From Cepaea nemoralis (lineage: Eukaryota > Mollusca > Gastropoda > Stylommatophora > Helicidae): DNA of 64,000 bases. The notes below the pieces were generated by a model, which worked only from the letters and a program-made list of their open reading frames with translations, did not search any database and was not told where the DNA came from. Shown here piece by piece: positions 21,500-31,766 of this stretch (within the stretch, counting starts at the first letter, position 1; every line of letters begins with the position of its first letter). The stretch covers positions 62,001 through 126,000 of the forward strand of contig JACEFZ010014452.1 in the NCBI GenBank assembly GCA_014155875.1, read 5' to 3'. Made by a program: the position numbers and the translations under genes.

Positions 21500-22199
21500 A
21501 ATGAACAACTAGGGTTAGAATTAAATTGTAAAAAGACACAGATTATGGTCGTCACTAGGAAGGACGAAATACCACAATGTAATATACAAGTAAATGGGAA
21601 TATTCTTCAACAAGTGAGCAGGTACAATTATCTCGGAACAGTAATAACATCTGATGGGAGATGCCTTGAAGAGATTAGAACAAGAATCGCCATGGCAAAA
21701 GTAGCCTTTAGCAAGATGAAAAACATATTGACCAATAAAAAGATGTCAATTGAAACGAGAAAAAGAGTGTTGAGATGCTACATTGAACCTGTACTTTTAT
21801 ATGGATGTGAAGCGTGGACAATGAGCAGTCAGGCTGAAAAACATCTGATGGCTGTAGAGATGTGGTTTCTGAGGAAAATGCAAAGAATACCATGGACAGC
21901 CAGAAAGACCAATGAACAAGTCTTTCAAGAAACAAATGAAGATCGTAAATTGATTAGAGAAATTAGACGTAGACAGTCAAAATTTTTGGGCATGTTATGA
22001 GAAGAAATGGATTGGAGAATTTGGTGACAACTGGTAAGATCGAGGGGAACAGACCAAGGGGAAGACCTAGAAGCAAGTACCTGGATGGCTTGGCCTTGTG
22101 GCATGGTCGAGACAGAAACACGGAGCTGATCCACGACTCTGGTGATCGAATGAGATGGCAGAACATGACCGCCCACGCTTACCGGCATGGCACATGATG
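21500..22199 (+). mobile_element. 5'-truncated LINE 3' fragment nested in the RTE-like LINE
   Basis: The largest frame (21545-22000, continued at 21997-22197) carries the end of a non-LTR RT: NYLGTVITSDGRCLEEI, YIEPVLLYGCEAWT, AVEMWFLRKMQRIPWT, then VTTGKIEGNRPRGRPRSKYL and the terminal YRHGT plus stop. It is followed at once by host-LINE sequence resuming at EEQFGFRK. A possible short shared flank GAACAA is too weak to call a duplication. Confidence 0.65.
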
Positions 22200-22204
22200 G
22201 AGCT

Positions 22205-23216
22205 GAAGAACAATTTGGGTTCCGCAAAACCAGCGGCACCAGAGAAGCAATTATCTGTTTGATGATATTAATTAAAAAATATATGTAGAAGTTTAGAACA
22301 GTATACGTTTTGGTTTTATAGACTACAAGAAAGCTTTTGATAGAGTACAACATAAACGACTAATTACCTGCCTTCAAGATATACGAGTAGACGGAAAGGA
22401 AATCAGACTTATTAGTAACTTGTACTGGGAACTTCTGACGTCTACTAGATGCAAAAATAACTACTCGTCACCTATAGAGATAGAAAGAAGGATATGACAG
22501 GAACGTGTGCTGTCCCCACGCCTCTTCAAACTGTACACAGAAAGAATATTTAAACAAGTTGAACGCCGGAAGAATCATAAATAATCTTAGGTATGCTGAC
22601 GATACAGTGTTACTTAGCAGACAGCGAGCAAGAGTTACAACCCTTAGTGGAACAAGTAAACAGGCATAGTGCAATGCGGCTTATATATTAACACCCAAAC
22701 AACGAAAACTATGATAATTAGCAGTGGAAAGGAAAGGTCATCAATGAGCATCACAGTAATTGGGGTGATATTAGAACAAGCAATACGCTTTTCCTATCTT
22801 GGACATACAATAACAGATGATGGCTGAAGTTAAATAGAAATCAAAAAGAGACATGGAATGATCGAAATGCTTTCCGCAGCATGCAATCAGTATTAATCAG
22901 TGTATTATCATGGAAACAAATTTCCAAATTTTGCATAAAAACTGTGAATGAAGAGAGAGTTCATGAAAGAAAAAAAGAAGAGGCAAGTGAAATATTTTGG
23001 AAATGTTAAATGACACGATACTTTTATAAAAACCATTCTGGAGTGCAAGGTTGAGAGCAAGCGAGCAAGAGGTTGACAACGATGCAGGTGGGAAGATAGT
23101 ATCAAGAGATTGACAAATATCATCCAGAGAGTATTTACAGTTAGGGCGAGAGACATAAAGTGTTGGAAATCCATTGCAGCAAATCTTCAATGTGGAGACG
23201 GCACCTGACTGATTGA
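22205..23216 (+). pseudogene. RTE-like RT palm to C-terminus
   Basis: The motifs EEQFGFRKTSGTREAIICL, DYKKAFDRVQHKRLI and VLSPRLFKLY can be read across broken frames. Further on, FSYLGHTITDDG (near 22795), then KYFGNVK, ILECKVESKRARGRQRCRW and a closing DGT stop occur just before the TGAT tail. It is inactive. Confidence 0.6.
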
Positions 23217-23236
23217 TTGATTGATTGATTGATTGT
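23211..23236 (+). repeat. (TGAT)n LINE tail
   Basis: CTGACTGATTGATTGATTGA and further units directly after the stop codon. Short tandem tails are typical of RTE and related non-LTR elements. Confidence 0.7.
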
Positions 23237-23240
23237 GTTT

Positions 23241-24893
23241 CCAAAATTTTTGGCTTCTTAACGAGATAAATACTCGTGAACACGTAGGAATTACATGTAA
23301 AGCTCTCCTTAATTTGGGAAGCTATTAGTTACTTCTTCATAAATGAATTCGGAACGCTAATAGTTACGATCATCAGAAGTAGATATTGCAGGTGACGCAA
23401 AGAAATATTTTAAAAACTGCACAAACATGGAAGACAATGGATCATGTTATTGGATGTTAATATCTAAGCCACATTCTGCACTATACCTCTTCACTTGGTC
23501 CTCTAGATTTTGTAACTCGATGTTAAGTCTAGGAAGTTCGACTTGTTTAAACATTCTTTATGTGTATATGTTGAAATGGTATTACATTCCATCATTTCCA
23601 CACTGCACATCTGGCAAAAGGTTTAATGACATCTGCTGGAATTTTTAGTAACACATTTATCCGAAGCCATGAACTACACACAGCTGTTAGCACGCATGCC
23701 CTGGATGTACTAAGAATGAGCATATTCAGGGGCAGGTGTTGGGTTGGTGCACTAAGAATTCATTTATGACGTGTCAACATACGAATGTGAGGAGGAAACT
23801 GGTGATATATAGCTTAAACTCCCAGTAAAATAAATTCTTAGAATGTCATGTACATGAAGAAAAGTACAGACACTAAATGGTCTGAACGTACAAGAAAACT
23901 GATCATAAAGTGCAACATGTCTCGGAATCTGAAATTCGATTGCCATATTAAACGTCACAGTGAAGGAAAGTATGGTTCCTGGAAGAACAACATTGACGAC
24001 ACCTTAGGCATAGTGGGACATGAAGCAGGAGAATCTGAAGAGATCTGGAAACTCGGCTGGGTGTGATGAAAGCGACGTTCTGCAAATGACTTCCTACATG
24101 ATAAGCACTAACTGTCGATCTGTTCTAAATATTACTTTAATAGTTCATATTTTAAAGAATGGTATGTTTCATTTTAATACTAAGAGACGCAGAATATCAT
24201 TTATTTACCAGGCCACTTGATTGAATTTCGTCTTGCTTTTCAGTAGACACGCTTAGAACATGAGACACTTGTTCAATGTTATCCTTTGAAGTTGAGTCTA
24301 ATTTTTTGACATTGTCCAAGACGTCTTGCCTGAGCTGCGAGTTTATTAACATACGTAAATAGCTGTTAAACAGGTGACACCATTCGTATTATGTTTCAGT
24401 AATCTTCTAAAGCTTCAGCATTGCTAAATCTAAGCTAGCATTCCACCAATATTTATACAACATGTACATGGCAAGTTAAAACCTATCAATAAGAATTTTA
24501 ATGGTGTAAAGAAATCAAATTTATCAAACCAGCATAGTTTCAAACAGAAGATTTAGTGGAATAATTCAAGCTTATTATATCCAGATGTTTATGCGATTCT
24601 CTTGTCTTTTTTCTTTAGTTAAATGCATATCACTTACTTGACGTCGTAGTCACCCCTAGCATTTCTGGATGTAAGTGATTTCTTGGCAAGTTTTCACTTT
24701 CTGAACGACCGGCACTCTCAGACCATTGTATGAAAACCAGCGCAAGAAGTTCTGCTTCTAAATCGCCCACAGCTTAGTTTCGATCGTTTTATATTGGAGA
24801 TCTAATTGTGTTCGTAACCCCTTCGTCATAGGGCAGGACAAGGATAATTAATAATAGTACGTAGTAATAATAACAATAAATCTAATAACAGCA

Positions 24894-24932
<39 letters not shown>

Positions 24933-24939
24933 TGCCTAC

Positions 24940-24997
<58 letters not shown>

Positions 24998-25017
24998 GTA
25001 TTGTAATTTTGTAATTG
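23241..25017. other. Non-coding stretch
   Basis: AT-rich sequence with no gene recognised. A possible worn SINE piece (TTTCTTGGCAAG...TTTCTGAACGACCGGC) lies at 24683-24718 on the minus strand, and a paired microsatellite at 24893-24997. Confidence 0.5.
24893..24997. repeat. (AAT)n followed by (ATT)n, inverted microsatellite pair
   Basis: About 13 AAT units, an 11-base spacer (TTGCCTACTTT), then about 18 ATT units. The two arms are complementary and could fold into a long AU hairpin. Confidence 0.9.
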
Positions 25018-25145
25018 TAGTATCTTCTTCTTCTGCTGCGTTCATCCTGAGTTTTGTGTTATTTTTCCAGGAGTAATTGCCTTGTGCCGAGTTTTGCGCC
25101 CGTAGGCCCACACATCCAACTTCAGCCGGCGTTTGTTGACCGGGT
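25018..25145 (-). repeat. Short dispersed repeat, minus copy
   Basis: It is the reverse complement of the family at 12704-12842: TTCTTCTTCTGCTGCGTTCAT at one end and GTTTGTTGACCGGGTTA at the other. The simple-repeat end is adjacent, as in a SINE tail. Confidence 0.5.
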
Positions 25146-25439
25146 TAGCCTTCCGGGTGTAGTATACATTGTATTATAATTATTATTAACTACAGATATA
25201 TATTATTATTATAAATTAGATATTACCGACACCTTATCCAGGAAACCAGCTGTAGAGTCGACACTTAAGATTGTTGCAATGTCCTTCAATAATCTTGCAT
25301 CCTCTGTAAACAAATACAAATTGCATTGGTAACCACTATAGGCTTGAATCATGCATGGTTTAATACAAGTACACTCGTGGTATGTATTTTACAGACACAA
25401 TAATGCGAATATGTCAATATAGAACAAGTAGTGATTATA

Positions 25440-27101
25440 TTAAAAAAATTAATTAACCTGCTGCCCTTCACCTTCATAATTTCACTATGCGGTGGATGTT
25501 GTGTGTTTGCGTTAACTCTGAGGTAGGCACGTACTCTGAAAATTTGTATTCCGTCTTCAATGGTTGTAAAATCAAGAAGGTAGCGCATCGCCCTGCATGA
25601 TGTATCTCTTATATATCCAAGAATAATGCGCATAGCTTCGTTCTGTATCCTTTCCATCCTTCCTATCTGCTTATGGCTCAGAGTCAGGATCGCCATCGCA
25701 TACTCAAAAACAGACATGACCAGCCCCATGTATAGAAGACATAGATGGCGCTGCTCACAGTTTGCTGCTGCCATCACCCGATCGCAGCTAAACCCCCCTT
25801 GGCCTTTGTTATCACCTGGTATATGTGTTCATTATAAGCAAGGCTTCGATCAAAACGTATCCCCAGGTAATTCATTGCGTGCATTCTTTCCACAGTCTCT
25901 GAACACAAATTTACAGTTGGTGTTGGAGTGTTGACAATATGATTATTCTAAGAGAACCATGCCACTGTTGCCTTTGTTGGATTGACCATTGCCCCAGATT
26001 CAACACACCAAGCACTTATGCGATTGAATTCGGTTTGTAGTTCCACAGCAACCTGATTTATATAATTACCCTGATGATACACTAAAACATCGTCGGCATA
26101 CGGCAATGTCCTCCCAGGTCCAATGATCTACCGGCTAGTTATTCTCACTGTGTAGTCGTTGAACATCACCGGAGACAATGGTGATCCCTGTGGTAGGCCA
26201 TACTATATTGTTATTGGTTCCGCCGAAGTCCAGTTGCCACATCTAAAAACTACTTTCCGTTGGAAGAGGGCTGCAGCGATCCAACAAAGGAAGAAATGAC
26301 TTATCTTGAGTTCAAGAAGCTGAAGTATAAAACAATCCAATGGTATTCTGTTGTACGCGTCCTTAAGATCAATCGCTGCAGCAAAGGGTTCAATGCCTGA
26401 GTGGAAACACCTGTCTGGGGTGTCCTCCTTGGCAAGATTTCGGCCTCTCATGTCTGTCTGGTTGCTCTGCCCTAGACAGCGTTCGAAGAGGGCTTTTCCC
26501 TTGTCCTCGTCAGTACTCTCCAGATGAGGTCAGCATCTTTTAAGTCAGAAATTCTCTTATTCTTGACTACCCCACTCATGATTTTATGTAGTTGCCAGAA
26601 CAATTTCAGTGACTTGTCTGTGCTTTGACATACCTCTGCCCATTTTTCACTTTTAAGCATCGTAACCAGTTTTTTTTTAATAGTTTACTTTTGTGTGTAT
26701 CTCTCTAAGTGCATGCGGGGACTATGATGGGCAGCTCTGTTCTTCTTGGCATTTTGCCATTTCCTTACAGCACTACGCTTATCCACCCAGGCCTTATCCA
26801 CCTCAAAATTCCACCATGGTGGCTGCTCCAAGAATATTTTTTTCCTGCTCTGAAGCGTTCTGCGCTTGTCGCACTTTATTTTACTCACAACATCTTGCCC
26901 TGTGCTGTCATACTGGAAAGTCTTGACCGTTGACATGTGCTGCCTGGTTCTGCCTTTCTCCACGAATATGCTGCAAAGATGGTGGTCACTTCCGTGGTAC
27001 CCTAGGACACCCCATCTACACACTGTAGTGAGTGAAGAAGAAACCAGCGCCAGATCAATAGCACTGTCCTCATCACCTGGACGGCTTGCAGTCCTGGTGA
27101 T
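25440..27101 (-). pseudogene. RNase H-type LINE copy b, distal part (endonuclease end, RT, truncated)
   Basis: From 27101 downwards: the endonuclease C-terminus (DEDSAIDLALVSSS, GYHGSDHHLC), the linker (EQPPWWNFEVDKAWVDKR; FWQLHKIMSG), RT pieces (AAAIDLKDAYNRIPLD; YADDVLVYHQ near 26080-26110) and the RT thumb (RMERIQNEAMRIILGYI) to KVKGSRLI near 25450. About 120 residues are missing between the linker and the DLKDAYN motif, where the RT finger motif APGPDG would be, so there is an internal deletion near 26450. No RNase H or tail remains. The N-terminal part lies at 39708-40320, across the LTR insertion. Confidence 0.8.
27097..27101. repeat. Target-site duplication (left) of Gmr1-like copy B: GTGAT
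   Basis: GTGAT immediately precedes the TGTCAC of the 5' LTR and is repeated at 39708-39712 right after the 3' LTR. Removing the LTR element and one GTGAT copy keeps the interrupted LINE in one reading frame across the junction. Confidence 0.93.
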
Positions 27102-28621
27102 TGTCACAAAAATAAAACACCGCGTTTAACCAGTTGATTACTATAGAGACTTTCTTATTAACCGGTCTATCTGCAAAGCCAAAACTATTTTAACTAACAG
27201 AAAAAACAAATTGGATGTCAAAATCCCCAGGACGGTCAAAAGTTGCAGCTTCACGTGTTTACATGGGGTCGACAAAATTGGAACATTTGGAAGTGAGTGA
27301 GATGAATCTATACACCACTTTGACAGTTCATAAACAGGTCGGATTTAAGCGGAAGTACTCAGCTCGGGAGAAAACAGTCCGTCTGTCATTGAGAGTTTCC
27401 GGACATCAAGCGAAATGACGACTGTGGTTGTCACCACTCGACAGAAGATTGGCGGTTTGTTGTGGAAACCCGTTGTTGGGAGCATACAGGAACTCGCTAG
27501 CTTGTTGTGGGAGTCAAAACAAGTGATGACAACTCTGACATTGATTGAGCCAGGGAGGATAGATTCTTGACAATGGATGATATTCCCAAATAACACCTGT
27601 GTGGACATAAAGAATACCGTCACGTGACCAATTTTAGGCTTTTTGAAAAACCTGATTTGTGGACAATGAGTGTTGACCAAAACCGTGGATTAGGATGGAC
27701 ATGTTTGTGGGAGAGCTCTACAGTGTTCCATACCAGTTACGAGGAAGTTCAACACTTGGTTTGATGAAGTGCAACGTCAATTAGACATAACACCAGTTGG
27801 ACACAATAATGTTTCTTTAAAAAAAAAGGAATAACGTCTGAGAAGAAAGATGGTTCACCTAAGATGGGTGATGATTGTTAATGCATCACACAGCATAAGA
27901 ACATTGGTACCTAAACAAGAACATTAAAATATAATAGTCACATGGTGTGATATATTCTAGTGAAATAGTTCAAAAGACATGATACCTGAACCTAGATAGA
28001 CACTAGTTAGGTTCAAGTATATTAACAATAACAGTGATACCTACATACTCACTACAAAGGATTTGTGCATTCTTTAAGAACGATAGGAAATTATGTGCAT
28101 TGGGCAACCGGTCCATGATCAGCTGTAATTTACAAACAGTATCTATTTCGGATGATCAGGAAGATGGATTACCAGGTAGCTACAGATGACAGTCGGTGTC
28201 CGGCAGGAGAGATACAGTACCGGGTGAGGTGGACTTGTTCTGACTTAACGTGCTGTGGTGTGTCCTTGCAAGGATGAACTGACTATGCTATTATCTGAGA
28301 GTCCGATCCTACACACATTATAGAACACATCACACATTTTCTTCGCATACACGTCTCTCGTACATTACACTTTTCTTTTAATAAATTAATCTGTATTAAT
28401 TTTTAGAAGCAAGAGTTGTTGAATATGTTGCGTTGGGGAAGTATGAGAGGGGGCATAGTACGACAGTGAGAGAGTGATAGGAAAAGGTGTCCATGGGCTG
28501 ATGGAGTGTGTTGGACGGAAGCTGGTGGATTCTCCAAGATATTGATAAAAGGAAAAAAAATTATAATGTGGGTGTTGACTCCCCTCACTCCCGGGACGAC
28601 ACCTTAGAGGAAGACACGACA
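27102..28621 (+). repeat. 5' LTR of copy B
   Basis: It begins TGTCACAAAAATAAAACACC and ends CACGACA. The same sequence starts at 33672 and ends at 39707. TG...CA ends and matching length fix the borders. AATAAA lies at 28380-28385. The short frame at 27215-27418 also occurs in the 3' LTR, but that follows from LTR duplication. Confidence 0.95.
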
Positions 28622-28631
28622 TTATTGGGAG

Positions 28632-28758
28632 CTCGTAAACGGGATCTTTGGACAGCGGGATCTCTCGTAAACGGGATCGTTGGACAGCGGGATCTCTCGT
28701 AAACGGGATCTTTGGACAGCGGGATCTCTCGTAAACGGGGTCTTTTGACACGGGATCC
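28632..28758 (+). repeat. 32-bp tandem repeat in the leader of copy B, four units
   Basis: Units start at 28632, 28664, 28696 and 28728 with CTCGTAAACGGGATC, then TTTGGACAGCGGGATCT. The first three are almost identical and the fourth has drifted. The repeat lies in the untranslated leader just after the 5' LTR, where primer binding and RNA packaging signals normally sit. Copy A shows no such repeat in its first 228 bases. Confidence 0.9.
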
Positions 28759-28999
28759 TTAGTTATAAAACGGAGATATATTGGAGAATCCAGCTAGAGT
28801 GAATGTGGATAGGGGTTAGGACACATATCTTACCTGTTCACACTTCACACGTCTGCATAGGTCTGTGGTCCTGATTCTACTCTTGTCACTGAGTGAATGT
28901 GCTGTGTGTGGTAATATCTAGATTTATAGTACTTGGTCATATATCTGTATATTAATTTGCAGTTATATTACTCAACCTGCAAGCTTACCTCTCTGTAAA

Positions 29000-31766
29000 A
29001 TGGCCACTCCGAAACTAACCACGTTAGAACTAAGGGCAAAGGGGGAAGAAATGGGATTGTCGGGTTCACCTCTAACGGATTACATACATTAAGTGGAGAG
29101 AGAGTATCGTCAAGCAGAAAGGGAAGATCGAAAGGCTGAGTTGGAATTGAGAAGGATGGAGTTGGAACAAGATGCTAGGAAACTTGAAGCAGAGCAGGCT
29201 GCTAGGAAACTTGAAGCTGAGCAGGCTGCTAGGAAATTGGAAGCAGAACAGGCTGCTAAGAAACTTGAAGCTGAACAGGCTGCTAAGAAACTTGAAGCTT
29301 AACAGGCTGCTAAGAAATTAGAAGCTGAACAGGAAGCACAGAAAAGGGAGCACGAGTACCGGATGAGGGAACTCGAGTTGAAGAGTCAATCTAATGGGGA
29401 AACTGAGGGAGCAATTGGAGGTTCTTCCGTCCCAGGCTCAACCCCAGCAGATGGACATGGTTACCATTCTATGAAGTTTCCTTTAGCGGTCTACGAGGAG
29501 GACAAAGAGAAGATTGACCAGTACCTTCAACGCTTCGAGGCCATGTCTGTTGCTATGGGTCTGGACCGTGACAAATGGTGTCTTAAGCTATCCCTGGGAT
29601 TATGCGGGACCGGCTACGAGGTTTATTCTCGCCTGCCACCAGGACATGAGAACAATTATGACAAGTTAAAGACGGCTCTGCTGAAACGATTCGAGGTTAC
29701 GTCACATACCTACCGGAAAAAAATTTCGAGCAGCGAAACGAGAACCGGGGGAGTTGTTTTCCGCCTACAGTTTGCGTCTAAAATTCTATCTCCACAAGTG
29801 GATGGATTTGGCTGGGTTCGCACATGACTATGAGAGTATTGAAGAGCTCATAGTGGTCGACCAGTTGAAGAAGCAAATGTCTAAACCTCTCAGGACGTTC
29901 CTGGGAGAACAAGGAGCGGAATGTATTGACCTCGTGACAAAATTAGCAGAACGGTTCGTCGAGGTACATGGGGAGGCAAGGGAAAACCTTTCCACTAACA
30001 CCAAAAGTCAGGAGAAACATGATAAGAAGAAAGCCAAAAACTCAGGAACCAAAAAGTGGGAACCTTATGTGCAAAAATCAGAGGATAGTTCAGAGAAGAA
30101 GAAGGAGGGAAGCAATAGCACTTCAAGCTCTACACCAAAACGACCTTGGTCGGAGAAGTGGTGTTCAATTTGTAAGTCACCCTCTCACAATACGAGGGAC
30201 TGCAAATCGAAGGCTAAGAACCCTCACTTCGCAGCATGTCAAGTGACTTCCAAGGAAGTTGTCACGGAAAATGCCAAGGTCAACAAGGAAGCTCGCCACC
30301 AGGAGAGCTCACTCAAGTCCGGCACTAGAAAATCTAGGACAGGGAAATGGTGCAACCAATGCAAGTCGAATACGCACAATGCTATTGACTGCAGGGGAAA
30401 GAAAGGAGACACTCAATTCGTCGTGTGCCCCGGGAAACCTAAGGCCACCGAACAGGTCGAGGCCGAGGAAGAGACTCCAGACCAGGAAAAACCACCTGAA
30501 GTGGAATTGGTAGAGGTTAACGGTCGTCAAGTGGAGTGTTTGTACGACACAGGACTGGACGAAGAGGCCGTGATTTCTGCGGATCTGGTACATCCAGAAC
30601 AATTCACAGGTGAGACCATGGAGATACAGCCTGCACAGAAGAGTGTTGTGGCCATGAAGTTGCCCATTGCTAATGTGGAGATTCGGTCAAGGTATGTCAT
30701 CGGCACTATCAAGACCGCTGTATTGACCGATCCCATTTTTCCAGTAATCCTTGGTTGCCGGTATGTCTTTCTGGGAATGCCCATGGAGCCAATCCATATG
30801 GGAGCAATACAGACTCGCTCTCAGACGAGAACGGAAGAGGCAGAATCAATTGTGACTAACCCATTGCCGGGGGAGCTACGAAATGCCCAGAGTGAGGATG
30901 CTAATTTCCGTCCTTGCTACAAAAAGCTGCAGAAAAGTGCTGATCCACAAGGTCGGGGACAGTACTACATGAAGAACACGATACTCTACAGGAGAGCAGG
31001 AAGGGGAGACAACCTATACGGTCAGTTGGTCGTTCCGAAAGCTCACCGGTCCCAGATTCTTCATATGGGGCATACCATCTCCTTTAGTGGACATATGGGT
31101 ATTGCCGCCACCATGCAGCGAATTTCCTGCCATTACTATTGGCCGGGAATGTCAGATGAGGTGCGTCGGTATGTGAAGTCATGCCCTGAGTGCCAGAGGG
31201 TGGCACCGAAACACTGGACAGCACCGGTGGTCTTGGGTGAGATGCCCATCATGAACTCTCCTTTCGAGAGGGTAGCCATCGATATCGTGGGTCCACTTCC
31301 CAGGACTAGGAAGAGGAACATGTATATTCTCACAATGGTGGATTGCTGTACAATGTGGTGTGAGGCCATACCGTTGACCACGATTGACTCGAAAAGAGTG
31401 GCGGACGCACTGATGGAGGCCTTTACCAGATTAGGCTTTCAGGATCAAATTCTGACGGACAATGGATCCCAGTTTTGTGGAAAACTCATGGAGGAGGCAT
31501 TTAGGGTGTTCCACTCTAACCATATACATAGCAGTCCTTACCACCCTCAAGCCAATGGACAAGTAGAGCGTTTCAATGGCACGTTGATGACAATGCTCAG
31601 GAAACTAGCACAGGAAAAACCTGATAGGTGGGATGAATATATCCCAGCAGCACTCTTTGCCTATCGGGAAGTTCCTCATGGCTCAATAAAGACTACCACC
31701 CGTTACGTTGCTATTTGGTCGTCCAATCAAAGGACCGTTGGAAGCCATGTTGAGGAGTTGGACTGA
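29000..31766 (+). pseudogene. Gag-protease-integrase of Gmr1-like copy B
   Basis: It starts at the ATG at 29000 (MATPKLTTLELRAKGEEMG). In-frame stops lie at 29090 and 29300, and the run of seven A at 29717-29723 shifts the frame relative to copy A. The frame 29754-31766 is then open: the capsid end, two CX2CX4HX4C knuckles (CSICKSPSHNTRDC and CNQCKSNTHNAIDC), protease LYDTG near 30541-30555, the integrase zinc finger, and the DDE core with AIDIVGP, TDNGSQF and GQVERFNG. A second frameshift near 31690 ends it before the GPF/Y part. Copy A has a single knuckle. Confidence 0.9.
29180..29341 (+). repeat. 27-bp coding minisatellite in gag (six KLEAEQAAR/K units)
   Basis: Six 27-base units encode a nine-residue repeat rich in Lys, Glu, Ala and Gln, predicted to form an extended charged helix or coiled coil before the capsid domain. 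The fifth unit carries the stop at 29300. Copy A has only one loosely similar segment (AKKREAEQAVRDHE), so the expansion is specific to the copy B lineage. Units differ mostly at synonymous or conservative positions. Confidence 0.9.

Larger units (their letters stand above)
19740..23240 (+). mobile_element. RTE-like LINE, near full-length but decayed, with two nested insertions
   Basis: The order is endonuclease (19743-20460), a weakly conserved spacer, RT fingers (21215-21495), RT palm (22205-22660), thumb and C-terminus to the stop near 23210, and a (TGAT)n-type tail at 23211-23236. A SINE sits inside the endonuclease at 20001-20249. A second LINE 3' fragment (about 21500-22199) sits between the RT fingers and the palm. 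Once these are set aside, the remaining parts follow RTE order. The RTE assignment rests on the QFGFR...GTREAI and IDYKKAFDRV motifs. Confidence 0.7.

Noticed and set aside
27215..27418. 67-residue frame present in both LTRs of copy B (also 33785-33988)
   Set aside because: Conservation follows from LTR duplication at integration. No motif, and the two copies differ freely.
28632..28758. CRISPR-like array
   Set aside because: The units are contiguous tandem copies without unique spacers, inside an LTR element of an animal genome.
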